NCBI GenBank assembly: GCA_910575605.1
Contig: CAJTEW010000006.1
Coordinates: 1 to 64,000, forward strand
Origin: Lachnospiraceae bacterium
GTDB taxonomy: Bacteria; Bacillota; Clostridia; Lachnospirales; Lachnospiraceae
Reading direction: 5' to 3'
DNA: 64,000 nt
Shown: piece after piece, positions 35,927 to 44,288 of the stretch
Layout: every line of letters begins with the position of its first letter
Numbering within the stretch: position 1 is the first letter of the stretch
The notes under the pieces: model-generated
The model's input: only the letters and a program-made list of their open reading frames with translations
Told to the model about the DNA's origin: nothing
Databases searched by the model: none
Made by a program: the position numbers and the translations under genes

Positions 35927-37399
35927 ATGGATACGTTTCAGTTGTACAAAGATATCGGGGGCAGAACGAATGGAGAAATATATATCGGAGTGGTAGGGCC
36001 TGTACGGACAGGAAAATCCACCTTTATCAAGCGTTTCATGGATGTTCTGGTACTCCCGCACATGGAGGATGAGCACACAAAAGCAAGGACAAGGGATGAG
36101 CTGCCGCAGTCAGCTTCTGGAAGGACGATTATGACTACAGAGCCAAAGTTCGTTCCCAAGGAAGCAGCGGAGGTTAAGCTCACTGAAGATGTTGCTGTAA
36201 AGGTGCGGCTGATTGACTGTGTAGGGTATATGGTGGAAGGTGCCGCAGGTCATGTGGAAGGCAGTGAAGAACGTCAAGTCAAGACGCCCTGGTTTGATTA
36301 TGAGATTCCCTTTACAAAGGCAGCAGGAATCGGAACAAGAAAGGTGATTCACGACCATTCCACTATAGGAATTGTAATTACGACCGATGGAAGTATTGGA
36401 GACATTGAAAGGGAGAGCTACCGGGAAGCAGAAGGAAAGACTATCAAAGAGCTGCAGGGCATTGGAAAACCTTTTATCGTACTTGTAAACTCGAAAAAAC
36501 CTTATGGAGATGATGCCAAGAGAGTTATGGAGGAGCTGGAGCAGGAATACGGAGTAAAAGCGCTTCCAGTTAATTGTGAACAGCTAAAGGAAGAGGATAT
36601 TTATAAGATTATGGAGGCAGTACTTTTTGAATTTCCTGTTTCCGAGATTCAGTTTTTTATTCCTAAATGGGTAGAAATGCTTCCAAGAGATCATAGGTTA
36701 AAACAGGAGCTTTTATGCCATATAAAAGAGATCTTGGGACAGCTGTGTGAAATACGGGATGCTGCCGGAGGTATTGCGCCGCCGGAGAGCCACTACATAG
36801 ATGAATGTAAGGTAGACCATATTGCGATGGATACAGGCTGTGTTAAGGTCCGCATTGGTATTGCCGACAAGTACTACTATGAAATGTTAAGTGAGCTTAC
36901 AGGAACCCATATTGCAGGACAATATGAGCTGATAGCTGCAATGAAAAATCTTTCGGAGTTAAAGACAGAGTATGAGAGCGTAAAAGACGCCTTCGCATTA
37001 GTGCGTATGAAGGGGTATGGAGTTGTGAGTCCTTCTAAGGAGGAGATTACCTTAAATGAGCCGGAGATAATAAAGCAGGGCAATAAGTATGGTGTAAAGA
37101 TACACTCCCAGGCACCGTCTATTCATTTGATACGGGCAAATATTGAAACGGAGATTGCGCCGATTGTAGGAAATGAACAGCAGGCAAAGGATTTGATTCA
37201 GTATATTGAGGAAGCAAAGCAGAGCGAAGAAGGTATATGGGGGACAAATATATTTGGAAAATCCATTGAAGATTTGGTGATGGATGGAATGAGAAATAAG
37301 ATGGCTATGATTAATGATGAAAGCCAGACAAAGCTTCAGGATACCATGCAGAAAATTGTTAATGACAGCAATGGCGGAATGGTTTGTATTATTATATAG
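35927..37399 (+). CDS. spoIVA: Stage IV sporulation protein A
   Basis: SpoIVA is a mother-cell ATPase that polymerises on the forespore surface and anchors the spore coat. The 490-residue protein has the Walker A-like GPVRTGKSTFIKRFMD, the conserved LPQSASGRTIMTTEPKFVP, TTDGSIGDIERESY and NSKKPY (specificity motif), and the C-terminal SNGGMVCIII needed for localisation. This shows the host makes endospores. It is a single gene between two terminators. Confidence 0.96.
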   Translation: MDTFQLYKDIGGRTNGEIYIGVVGPVRTGKSTFIKRFMDVLVLPHMEDEHTKARTRDELPQSASGRTIMTTEPKFVPKEAAEVKLTEDVAVKVRLIDCVGYMVEGAAGHVEGSEERQVKTPWFDYEIPFTKAAGIGTRKVIHDHSTIGIVITTDGSIGDIERESYREAEGKTIKELQGIGKPFIVLVNSKKPYGDDAKRVMEELEQEYGVKALPVNCEQLKEEDIYKIMEAVLFEFPVSEIQFFIPKWVEMLPRDHRLKQELLCHIKEILGQLCEIRDAAGGIAPPESHYIDECKVDHIAMDTGCVKVRIGIADKYYYEMLSELTGTHIAGQYELIAAMKNLSELKTEYESVKDAFALVRMKGYGVVSPSKEEITLNEPEIIKQGNKYGVKIHSQAPSIHLIRANIETEIAPIVGNEQQAKDLIQYIEEAKQSEEGIWGTNIFGKSIEDLVMDGMRNKMAMINDESQTKLQDTMQKIVNDSNGGMVCIII

Positions 37400-37415
37400 T
37401 GTTATGAGATAAAAG

Positions 37416-37445
37416 CAGCATGGTCTATAAGACTGTGTTGTTTTT
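37416..37445 (+). terminator. Terminator after spoIVA
   Basis: CAGCATGGTCT (37416-37426) pairs with AGACTGTGTTG (37430-37440) through several G-T pairs, followed by TTTTT. Confidence 0.6.
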
Positions 37446-37552
37446 ATATGGAGTCATATCTTTGTTCTTAAAGTCTGCTGAACTTTTATATTGGAAAAAA
37501 TACTATTTCATGTTATGGTTGTAATGTGATATTAGAGTAAGGACGTGAAAAA

Positions 37553-38323
37553 ATGAAACCAGTAGTAGTAAGAAATGTCTGTATTGGTGAAGGGATTCCT
37601 AAAATCTGTGCACCGATTGCAGAGACAAAAAAAGAGGAGATTATCCGCGAAACAAAGAGAGTCTGTCATTCTTTGGCTGATATTGCAGAATGGCGCGCAG
37701 ACTGGTATGAGGATGTTTTTGACAGTGTGTGTGTAAAGGCGCTGTTAAAGGATATACGGGAAATATTAGGAGATATGCCGCTTCTGTTTACATTTCGGAC
37801 CTCTAAAGAGGGAGGAGAAAGAAAGGCAGAGCTTGGAGAATATATGGAGCTTAACAGGAAGGCAGTATTATCAGGATATGTTGATTTAATTGATGTTGAG
37901 CTGTTTACCGGGGATGAGGCTGTTAAAAGCCTGATTAAGGAGGCACATTCGCAGAATGTAAGGGTGGTTGTCTCAAATCATGATTTCAAAAGGACTCCGA
38001 AAAAGGAAGAGCTTGTTAGGCGGCTTCGTAAAATGCAGCAGCTTAATGCGGATATCTGTAAGCTTGCAGTCATGCCCGAGAACAAAAGGGATGTATTAAC
38101 ACTTGTTACAGCAACAGAGGAGATGGTGCATGAGCATGCAGACCGTCCGGTGATTACAATGTCTATGGGCTCAGAAGGAGTACTAAGCCGCCTGTGCGGG
38201 GAGCTTACAGGGTCGGCGGTAACATTTGGACAGACAGGAAGGGCATCGGCGCCGGGACAGGTTGAAGTGGACAGGCTTCGTACTGTATTGGATATTTTAC
38301 ATGAGGGTATGAGTAAATGTTAG
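37553..38323 (+). CDS. aroD: 3-dehydroquinate dehydratase, type I
   Basis: It dehydrates 3-dehydroquinate to 3-dehydroshikimate in the shikimate pathway through a Schiff base. The 256-residue product has EWRADWYED at the substrate site, the general base His in VVSNHDFKRTP, the Schiff-base Lys in ADICKLAVMP, and the C-terminal loop GRASAPGQVEVDRL. A possible promoter, TTGGAA (37491-37496), 17 bp, TATGGT (37514-37519), precedes it. The next gene is about 90 bases away. Confidence 0.94.
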   Translation: MKPVVVRNVCIGEGIPKICAPIAETKKEEIIRETKRVCHSLADIAEWRADWYEDVFDSVCVKALLKDIREILGDMPLLFTFRTSKEGGERKAELGEYMELNRKAVLSGYVDLIDVELFTGDEAVKSLIKEAHSQNVRVVVSNHDFKRTPKKEELVRRLRKMQQLNADICKLAVMPENKRDVLTLVTATEEMVHEHADRPVITMSMGSEGVLSRLCGELTGSAVTFGQTGRASAPGQVEVDRLRTVLDILHEGMSKC

Positions 38324-38416
38324 TTGCATTATTTTCATAAAAGGTATAAAATTGTTACTGTCTATGGAGAGAACAGATACATTGGATACAGATGAGGAGA
38401 TGGATGGAGGTACTAT

Positions 38417-38887
38417 ATGAAGGTTGCGATTATTACAGCGAGTACAGCGGTTTATAGAGAGCAGGAGGAGAACCAGAGCGGGGAGATTATCAGGAAGATG
38501 GTAGAGGAAGAGGGTATGGAAGTTATTTTTATGAAAGCACTTCCAAATGACAGAAAGGTGTTGTCTACCGTGTTCCAGAGAATGGCAGATAACCATCTGG
38601 TGGATCTGATTCTTACAACAGGCGGTGCAGGCTGTGCACCAGATGACTGTACACCGGAGGCGACAATGGATGTTGTGGAGAGGCCTGTAGTGGGAATTCC
38701 GGAGGGCATGCGTGCGCATATGCTGGCTATGACCAAGCGTACGATGTTAAACAGGAGCGCTGCTGGTATCCGGGGAGACTTAATGATTGTGAATCTTCCA
38801 GGAAAGGCAGGGGCTGTGAAGGTGTGTTTGGAATATATTCTGCCTGAGGTTATACATGCTGTAAGGGTAATTAAAGGAGAGGCGTAA
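38417..38887 (+). CDS. MogA/MoaB-type molybdopterin-binding protein
   Basis: The 156-residue protein has the MoCF-biosynthesis fold: VAIITASTAVYREQEENQSG, the signature TTGGAGCAPDDCTPEAT (usual form TTGGTGxxxRDxTPEAT), and GIRGDLMIVNLPGKAGAVK. MogA adenylates molybdopterin before molybdenum insertion. No other molybdenum cofactor gene is in the window. The signature has Cys where Gly-Leu or Arg is usual, so the call is to family level. It begins AGGTACTATATGAAG and ends 1 base before rnhA. Confidence 0.8.
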   Translation: MKVAIITASTAVYREQEENQSGEIIRKMVEEEGMEVIFMKALPNDRKVLSTVFQRMADNHLVDLILTTGGAGCAPDDCTPEATMDVVERPVVGIPEGMRAHMLAMTKRTMLNRSAAGIRGDLMIVNLPGKAGAVKVCLEYILPEVIHAVRVIKGEA

Positions 38888-38888
38888 T

Positions 38889-39341
38889 ATGTATGTCAAT
38901 GTTTATACAGACGGGGCAGCCAGAGGCAATCCGGAAGGGCCCGGAGGATATGGTACGGTTTTAGAATATATAGATAAAAAGGGTGAGCTTCATGTAAAGG
39001 AGCTGTCGAAGGGCTATGAGAAGACAACAAATAACCGCATGGAGCTTATGGCGGTAATTGCGGGGCTGGAGGCTCTTAACAGGCCTTGTGAGGTGTCTGT
39101 GTATTCCGATTCAAAGTATGTGATAGATGCATTTAACCAGCATTGGATTGACGGCTGGATAAAAAAGGACTGGAAGAGGGGAAAAAATGAGCCGGTAAAA
39201 AATATTGACTTATGGAAACGGCTTTTAAAGGCAAAGGAGCCTCATAAGGTAACATTTAACTGGGTGAAGGGCCATGATGGACATCCCCAGAATGAAAGGT
39301 GTGACGAGCTGGCAACCTCGGCAGCAGACGCTATGAAGTAA
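38889..39341 (+). CDS. rnhA: Ribonuclease HI
   Basis: It degrades the RNA strand of RNA-DNA hybrids at R-loops and Okazaki primers. The 150-residue protein has the four acidic catalytic positions: D8 in YTDGAARGNP, Glu in NRMELMA, Asp in YSDSKYV, and Asp in NERCDELA. The handle region WIDGWIKKDWKRGKNEPVKN is the E. coli-type basic helix. The ribosome binding site GGAGAGG overlaps the end of the preceding gene. The RNase P RNA gene lies immediately downstream. Confidence 0.95.
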   Translation: MYVNVYTDGAARGNPEGPGGYGTVLEYIDKKGELHVKELSKGYEKTTNNRMELMAVIAGLEALNRPCEVSVYSDSKYVIDAFNQHWIDGWIKKDWKRGKNEPVKNIDLWKRLLKAKEPHKVTFNWVKGHDGHPQNERCDELATSAADAMK

Positions 39342-39343
39342 GG

Positions 39344-39402
39344 TTGGGGACGGGGTATTTTGAAAAATACCCCGTCCCAGATTCAAAATACCCTGTCCCC
39401 AT
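39344..39402. repeat. REP-like palindrome pair, left of the RNase P RNA gene
   Basis: GGGACGGGGTATTTT (39347-39361) pairs perfectly with AAAATACCCCGTCCC (39364-39378). A further inverted unit, AAAATACCCTGTCCCCAT, lies at 39385-39402. The last unit is the exact reverse complement of 39762-39779 on the other side of the RNA gene. Confidence 0.9.
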
Positions 39403-39405
39403 TAT

Positions 39406-39758
39406 ACAAGTAAAACAGGTAATCGCAGATGCAGGCGCCGAAAGGCGGCAGATGAGGAAAGTCCGGGCTTCACAGGGCAGAGTGCCGGATAACGTCCGGT
39501 GGAGGCGACTCCAAGGCCAGTGCAACAGAAATGAACCGCTTAAGTCTCTTGGCTTAAGTAAGGGTGGAAGGGCAGTGTAAGAGACTACCGCCCTGCCGGT
39601 AACGGCGGGGGCACATGTAAACCCCACTCGAAGCAAAACCGTACAGAGACATTGTGGCGGCCCGTCACGTCTCGGGTAGGTTGCTTGAACCCGCTGGTAA
39701 CAGCGGGTCTAGATAGATGATTATCCAATGACATAACCCGGCTTATCGTTTTGCTTGT
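39406..39758 (+). ncRNA. rnpB: RNase P RNA (probably class A)
   Basis: The catalytic RNA that trims tRNA 5' ends. The universal core is seen: GAGGAAAGTCCGGGCTTC (39454-39471, P4 strand), CAACAGAAATGAACCGC, CCCGCTGGTAACAGCGGG, TAGATAGATGATTATCC, and near the end CATAACCCGGCTTATCG. The ends are set by the P1 helix: ACAAGTAAAAC (39406-39416) with GTTTTGCTTGT (39748-39758), one G-T pair. The 353-base length fits the class A form. Class A or B was not checked by folding. Confidence 0.95.
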
Positions 39759-39761
39759 GTG

Positions 39762-39820
39762 ATGGGGACAGGGTATTTTAAATTGGGGACGGGGTATTTT
39801 TCAAAATACCCCGTCCCCAA
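39762..39820. repeat. REP-like palindrome pair, right of the RNase P RNA gene
   Basis: ATGGGGACAGGGTATTTT (39762-39779) is followed by TTGGGGACGGGGTATTTT (39783-39800), a TC loop and its perfect reverse complement (39803-39820). The block is the mirror image of 39344-39402. It could also terminate the convergent pyrI and rnpB transcripts. Confidence 0.9.
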
Positions 39821-39827
39821 AATGTAT

Positions 39828-40280
39828 TTACCGGCGTCTTAACCGACCGTCATATTTCTGCTCGCAGTACTTGCATCTGTATATCTCATTTTCCGGATCT
39901 GTCAGAACGAATACGTGATCTAACTCCTGCTCAATGGAAGTGATGCAGCGTGGATTTTTGCATCGGATTACATTTCTGATTTCATTTGGAAGGCGCAGGC
40001 ACTTTTTGTCCACAACTTTTTCGTCCTGTACGATATTGACAGTGATATTGTGGTCTATGAAGCCCAGGATATCCAGATCCATAAAATCGATGGGACATTC
40101 AATTTTCATAATGTCCTTTTTCCCCATTTTACTGCTTTTTGCGTTTTTTATAATGGCAACGCAGCAGTCCAGCTTGTCAAGATGCAGGTATTTATATATG
40201 TCCATGCTCCGTCCGGCCTGAATATGGTCCAGGACAAAGCCTTCGGAAATACGTCCGACATTTAATGTATTTTTAACCAT
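39828..40280 (-). CDS. pyrI: Aspartate carbamoyltransferase regulatory subunit
   Basis: PyrI binds ATP/CTP and holds the catalytic trimers together, allowing feedback control of pyrimidine synthesis. The 150-residue product has the nucleotide-binding domain (LNVGRISEGFVLDHIQAGRS) and a zinc site from two Cys pairs (CKNPRC and CKYC). It lies 29 bases after pyrB in the same operon. The start codon has AGGAGG at 6 bases. Class B-type PyrBI complexes are usual in gut Clostridia. Confidence 0.94.
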   Translation of the reverse strand: MVKNTLNVGRISEGFVLDHIQAGRSMDIYKYLHLDKLDCCVAIIKNAKSSKMGKKDIMKIECPIDFMDLDILGFIDHNITVNIVQDEKVVDKKCLRLPNEIRNVIRCKNPRCITSIEQELDHVFVLTDPENEIYRCKYCEQKYDGRLRRR

Positions 40281-40309
40281 AGCGGTTCCTCCTATATGCT
40301 TAAATGAAG

Positions 40310-41227
40310 CTATGCTTCGATGTTTAACAGTGTCATGATAAGTGCCATACGGATATAGACACCGTACTGTGCCTGCTTGAAATATGCGGCGCGGGGGTCC
40401 TTATCTACTTCCACGGCAATTTCATTTACTCTTGGAAGGGGATGGAGAACATACATATCATCAGAAGCAAGCTCCATCTTTTTTGAATCCAGAATATAAA
40501 AATCCTTCATTCGTACATAGTCTTCTTCATTGAAGAAACGTTCTTTCTGTACACGAGTCATGTATAAGATGTCAAGCTTTGGAAGTGCATCTTCAAGGCG
40601 CACGACTTCTTCGTATTCTATATTCTGACGGTCAAGTACATCGGTACGTATGTAGCTTGGAATCTTAAGTTCTTCCGGTGAAATAAGTACGAATCTGACA
40701 TTAGGGTAACGAACCAGTGCATGAATTAAAGAATGAACGGTACGGCCGAATTTCAAATCGCCGCAAAGACCGATGGTCATATTGTCGAGCCTTCCCTTTA
40801 AGGAACGGATAGTTAACATATCTGTGAGTGTCTGGGTAGGATGCTGATGTCCACCGTCACCTGCATTAATAACAGGAATCCCAGAATGTGTACTAGCAAC
40901 AAGTGCAGCACCTTCCTTTGGATGACGCATAGCGCAGATATCTGCATAACAGGAAATCGTACGAATCGTGTCAGCAACACTTTCGCCTTTGGCAGCAGAA
41001 CTGGAATCTGCTGAAGAAAATCCAAGAACACTTCCGCCAAGGTTTAACATTGCGGCTTCATGGCTTAATCTTGTTCTGGTGCTTGGCTCATAGAATAAGG
41101 TGGCCAGCTTTTTCCCGGCACATACATGAGCGTATTTTTCGGGATTGGCTTCAATGTCCCCTGCCAGATTCATTAGTTTCTCTAGTTCTTCCACGGAAAA
41201 ATCCAGTGGGCTCATCAAGTGTCTCAT
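40310..41227 (-). CDS. pyrB: Aspartate carbamoyltransferase catalytic subunit
   Basis: It joins carbamoyl phosphate and aspartate to form carbamoyl aspartate, the committed step of pyrimidine synthesis. The 305-residue product has [16 protein letters not shown] (carbamoyl-phosphate site), [37 protein letters not shown] and a C-terminal [15 protein letters not shown]. The common start is ATG 41227 with GGAGGG 5 bases upstream; the in-frame TTG at 41248 is less likely. It heads the pyrBI operon. Confidence 0.95.
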   Translation of the reverse strand: MRHLMSPLDFSVEELEKLMNLAGDIEANPEKYAHVCAGKKLATLFYEPSTRTRLSHEAAMLNLGGSVLGFSSADSSSAAKGESVADTIRTISCYADICAMRHPKEGAALVASTHSGIPVINAGDGGHQHPTQTLTDMLTIRSLKGRLDNMTIGLCGDLKFGRTVHSLIHALVRYPNVRFVLISPEELKIPSYIRTDVLDRQNIEYEEVVRLEDALPKLDILYMTRVQKERFFNEEDYVRMKDFYILDSKKMELASDDMYVLHPLPRVNEIAVEVDKDPRAAYFKQAQYGVYIRMALIMTLLNIEA

Positions 41228-41277
41228 AAAACCCTCCTTCAATGACAAAATATATACTTGTTAAAAAGTCTCTGTAC

Positions 41278-41306
41278 ATAATAAACCATACAAAGAAGAT
41301 TTTCAA
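41278..41306 (-). promoter_or_regulatory. Promoter of pyrBI
   Basis: On the minus strand TTGAAA (41306-41301), 17 bp, TATTAT (41283-41278). About 45 bases of leader precede pyrB, which is too short for a PyrR attenuator. Confidence 0.7.
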
Positions 41307-41312
41307 CACATT

Positions 41313-41696
41313 TTAGTGCCTGTCTAAAATTTTTTCAAATACAAGACCAGCTCCGAACCAGTAGGGAGCATAATCAAGCCGTATAAGGCCGTCAATATTT
41401 AAGGGAGCTTTGCTATAATCCCACGGGCAGGCTTCGTATTTCCTAAGAAGTGAACCAGTTAGATATTCGCCGGCAAAAATGCAGCATGTATAAATCCCTC
41501 CCCTGAGCATAAGGTTCTTTCCTCTAAGAAGCCTGCACACAGGAGCAAGAAGGCTTGCCATGCCGTAAATAGGAAACATCCAGATAGAGGTGTTTCCCAT
41601 AAGCTTTGGATTGTGTGTTTTCAGGGAATGAAGACCGGTAAAAAGGATTTCCATACACCAGCCTGTCGTTCCGCATGCTAAAAAATTATGCTTCAT
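41313..41696 (-). CDS. Small membrane protein of the putative ABC transporter permease (CmpB-like) family
   Basis: The 127-residue protein has TGWCMEILFTGL at the start, WMFPIYGMASLLAPVCRLL, GIYTCCIFAGEYLTGSLL and CPWDYSKAPLNIDGLIRLDYAP. This is the pattern of the family annotated as putative ABC transporter permease, whose function is unproven. Three or four hydrophobic segments can be seen. It is shorter than most members. No clear ribosome binding site precedes ATG 41696, and a perfect 16-bp palindrome overlaps that start. It is divergent from pheA. Confidence 0.75.
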   Translation of the reverse strand: MKHNFLACGTTGWCMEILFTGLHSLKTHNPKLMGNTSIWMFPIYGMASLLAPVCRLLRGKNLMLRGGIYTCCIFAGEYLTGSLLRKYEACPWDYSKAPLNIDGLIRLDYAPYWFGAGLVFEKILDRH

Positions 41697-41709
41697 ACTT
41701 TAAAGTATG
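41694..41709. promoter_or_regulatory. Perfect 16-bp palindrome at the start of 41313-41696
   Basis: CATACTTTAAAGTATG is symmetric and overlaps the predicted start codon (41694-41696 on the plus strand). Perfect palindromes of this size are often regulator binding sites. Function unknown. Confidence 0.4.
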
Positions 41710-41751
41710 GCAGAGGATGGAAGATTTTATACGGGAAATCTTATGTATCTA

Positions 41752-41781
41752 TTGAACTTATAATGTATGATAAGGTATAAT
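41752..41781 (+). promoter_or_regulatory. Promoter of pheA
   Basis: TTGAAC (41752-41757), 18 bp, TATAAT (41776-41781). The leader is about 25 bases, so no attenuator is present. Confidence 0.75.
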
Positions 41782-41812
41782 ACCAGTTAGCTTGAAAAAA
41801 GGAGATGAGGAA

Positions 41813-42943
41813 ATGGCCTCTTTACAGGAATTAAGGCAGAAGCTAGACGAGGTGGACGATCAAATCGTAAAGTTATACGAAGAAAGAATGAGCATCTGTG
41901 AACAGGTGGGAGAGTATAAGATTTCGGCAGGAAGGAAGGTTCTAGACAGGCAGAGAGAGAAGGAAAAGCTTCAGGACGTGGCGGGAAAGGTGACATCAGA
42001 AGTAAACAAAAAAGGAATTAAGGAGCTCTACCAACAGCTAATGTCCATGAGCAGAAAATTACAGTACAGGCAGCTTGTGAAGGCAGGAGCGCTGGGACAC
42101 CTTCCGTTTATAGAGATAGAGGGCTTAAAAGCACAGAGTGCCCGAATTGTTTTTCAAGGGACAGAAGGGGCTTACGGACAGGCAGCCATGCAGAATTATT
42201 TTGGCAGAGAGTGTAACAGCTATTATGTACAGACCTTCCGTGATGCCATGGAGGCAATTGAAGAGGGAGCTGCAGACTATGCTGTGCTTCCCATAGAGAA
42301 TTCTTCCGCAGGCTCTGTAAATGAGATGTATGACCTTCTGGTTGAATTTGAAAATTATATTGTAGGAGAGACAATTATTCCGATTACCCATACACTTGCA
42401 GGACTTCCGGGGAGCAGCCTTAGGGATATCGACAGGGTTTACTCTAAAGCAGAGGCACTGATGCAGACTTCCCGATTTTTGGGAGAACATAAGGGCTGGC
42501 AGCAGATAAGCGTGGAAAATACTGCAATTGCGGCAAAGAAAATCTTAGATGAGAAGGATAAAACCCAGGCAGCCGTGTGCAGCGCATATGCAGCCCATAT
42601 ACACGGACTTGAGGTTCTAAGTGAGGGAATCAATGATGAGAAAAATAATTCCACCAGATTTATCATTGTAACGAATCAGAAGATTTTTATAAAGGGAGCG
42701 AAAAAAATCAGCATTTGTTTTGAGCTTCCCCATGAGAGCGGATCTTTGTATCATCTTTTGTCTCACTTCATTTATAATGATTTAAATATGACAAGAATCG
42801 AATCAAGGCCAATTGAAGGCAGAAGCTTTGAATATCGGTTTTTTATTGATTTTGAGGGAAATCTGGAGGATGCTGCAGTGAAAAATGCAATCCGGGGACT
42901 GCGGGAGGAGAGCCGGAGCCTGAAGATTCTTGGCAATTATTAA
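41813..42943 (+). CDS. pheA: Bifunctional chorismate mutase/prephenate dehydratase
   Basis: It converts chorismate to prephenate and then phenylpyruvate for phenylalanine. The 376-residue protein has a chorismate mutase domain (about 1-90: LRQKLDEVDDQIVKLYEERM), a prephenate dehydratase domain (FQGTEGAYGQAAMQNYF, YAVLPIENSSAGSVNEMYD, NNSTRFIIV), and an ACT domain (ISICFELPHESGSLYHLL, IESRPIEGRSFEYRFFIDF) for feedback by phenylalanine. ATG 41813 lies 8 bases after GGAG, so it is preferred to the TTG 21 bases earlier. Confidence 0.95.
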   Translation: MASLQELRQKLDEVDDQIVKLYEERMSICEQVGEYKISAGRKVLDRQREKEKLQDVAGKVTSEVNKKGIKELYQQLMSMSRKLQYRQLVKAGALGHLPFIEIEGLKAQSARIVFQGTEGAYGQAAMQNYFGRECNSYYVQTFRDAMEAIEEGAADYAVLPIENSSAGSVNEMYDLLVEFENYIVGETIIPITHTLAGLPGSSLRDIDRVYSKAEALMQTSRFLGEHKGWQQISVENTAIAAKKILDEKDKTQAAVCSAYAAHIHGLEVLSEGINDEKNNSTRFIIVTNQKIFIKGAKKISICFELPHESGSLYHLLSHFIYNDLNMTRIESRPIEGRSFEYRFFIDFEGNLEDAAVKNAIRGLREESRSLKILGNY

Positions 42944-42957
42944 GGAGTACATGGGCT

Positions 42958-44253
42958 ATGAGGATGAATGAATTAATCATATATAGGGATATAGAGGACG
43001 GAAACATTCTTTCGAATATGGTTTTTTTAAAAGAGAATTTAAAAAATGAAGGATGCGATAAAGACAGCTTAAAGGAGCTTCTTTTTGAATGTATTGGAGG
43101 GCTTTTAGAGATGGCGGTAAGCCATGGGTTTGAAGGCAATATCTGGCACGCTTACCTTACCTATCTGCTTGCAAGCCATGAGAATGCGTACAGCACTTCC
43201 TGTGAGATTACAGGAAGGGTGGAGGGAAGCATTAATATTGCCGCGCTTCATGATTTTGCCATTTTTAAGGATTTATTTGCATATGATTTTGAGCAGGTAG
43301 AGAAGGTGCTTGCCACAGAGCATTTGTCTTTCCTCAGAAATTATAAGGGAGATAAAGGACACGGGAAGATTTTTAACCAGAGGATCAGAGACAGAATCAG
43401 CGGCTTGGGAAGGCATCTGGCAGAAACACAGAGTGTAGAGGAGTTTAAGGATGTCATTACCCAGTTCTATAAGGAATTTGGGGTTGGGAAGCTGGGGCTG
43501 CACAAGGCATTTCGTATCAGACAGACAGAAGAGGGGGCGCAGATTGTACCGATTACTAGAATTGCCCATGTACACCTTGACGATTTAGTCGGGTATGAGA
43601 TTGCAAAGAAAAAGCTGATTGATAACACGGAGGCATTTGTAAGTGGACGAAAGGCAAATAACTGTCTGCTTTTCGGAGATGCAGGGACGGGAAAGTCTTC
43701 CTCTATAAAGGCAGTTCTGAACCAGTACTATGACAGGGGCCTGCGGATGATAGAGGTCTATAAGCACCAGTTTCAGAACCTAAATGATATTATCACTCAG
43801 ATTAAAAACCGGAATTATAAGTTCATTATTTATATGGATGACTTATCTTTTGAGGAGTTTGAGATAGAGTATAAGTATCTGAAGGCAGTTATAGAAGGGG
43901 GCCTTGAAAGAAAACCAGAGAATGTACTGATTTATGCCACCTCCAACCGGAGACATTTAATCAGGGAAACCTTTAAGGACAAGGCTGACAGGGATGAGGA
44001 GCTTCATACGAATGACACTGTCCAGGAGAAGCTTTCACTTGTGGCAAGATTTGGTGTGACAATTTATTTTGGAAAGCCTGACAAAAAGCAGTTTCAGGAG
44101 ATTGTAAGGCAGCTCGCAGCAAGAAATGAGATACATATGCCGGAGGATGAGCTTCTTCTTGAAGCAAACAAATGGGAGTTAAGCCATGGCGGCTTGTCAG
44201 GAAGGACAGCCCAGCAGTTTATTGATTATCTGGCGGGGATGAATGATAATTAA
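42958..44253 (+). CDS. DUF815-family AAA+ ATP-binding protein
   Basis: This 431-residue protein has an N-terminal helical domain of unknown role (residues 1-195) and a C-terminal AAA+ domain: Walker A FGDAGTGKSSSIK (near residue 240), Walker B FIIYMDDLSFEEFE (near 290), sensor LIYATSNRRHLIRE, and a C-terminal GLSGRTAQQFIDYL. These are the features of DUF815, conserved in many bacteria, whose substrate is not established. It lies 14 bases after pheA and 35 bases before an unrecognised gene; the two occur together and may form a complex. Confidence 0.85.
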   Translation: MRMNELIIYRDIEDGNILSNMVFLKENLKNEGCDKDSLKELLFECIGGLLEMAVSHGFEGNIWHAYLTYLLASHENAYSTSCEITGRVEGSINIAALHDFAIFKDLFAYDFEQVEKVLATEHLSFLRNYKGDKGHGKIFNQRIRDRISGLGRHLAETQSVEEFKDVITQFYKEFGVGKLGLHKAFRIRQTEEGAQIVPITRIAHVHLDDLVGYEIAKKKLIDNTEAFVSGRKANNCLLFGDAGTGKSSSIKAVLNQYYDRGLRMIEVYKHQFQNLNDIITQIKNRNYKFIIYMDDLSFEEFEIEYKYLKAVIEGGLERKPENVLIYATSNRRHLIRETFKDKADRDEELHTNDTVQEKLSLVARFGVTIYFGKPDKKQFQEIVRQLAARNEIHMPEDELLLEANKWELSHGGLSGRTAQQFIDYLAGMNDN

Positions 44254-44288
44254 AGATGATATAAATTAATACGGGGAGGAATATAAGT

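Noticed and set aside
41228-41312. PyrR-type attenuator before pyrB
   Set aside because: The leader is about 45 bases and shows no conserved PyrR loop or terminator.
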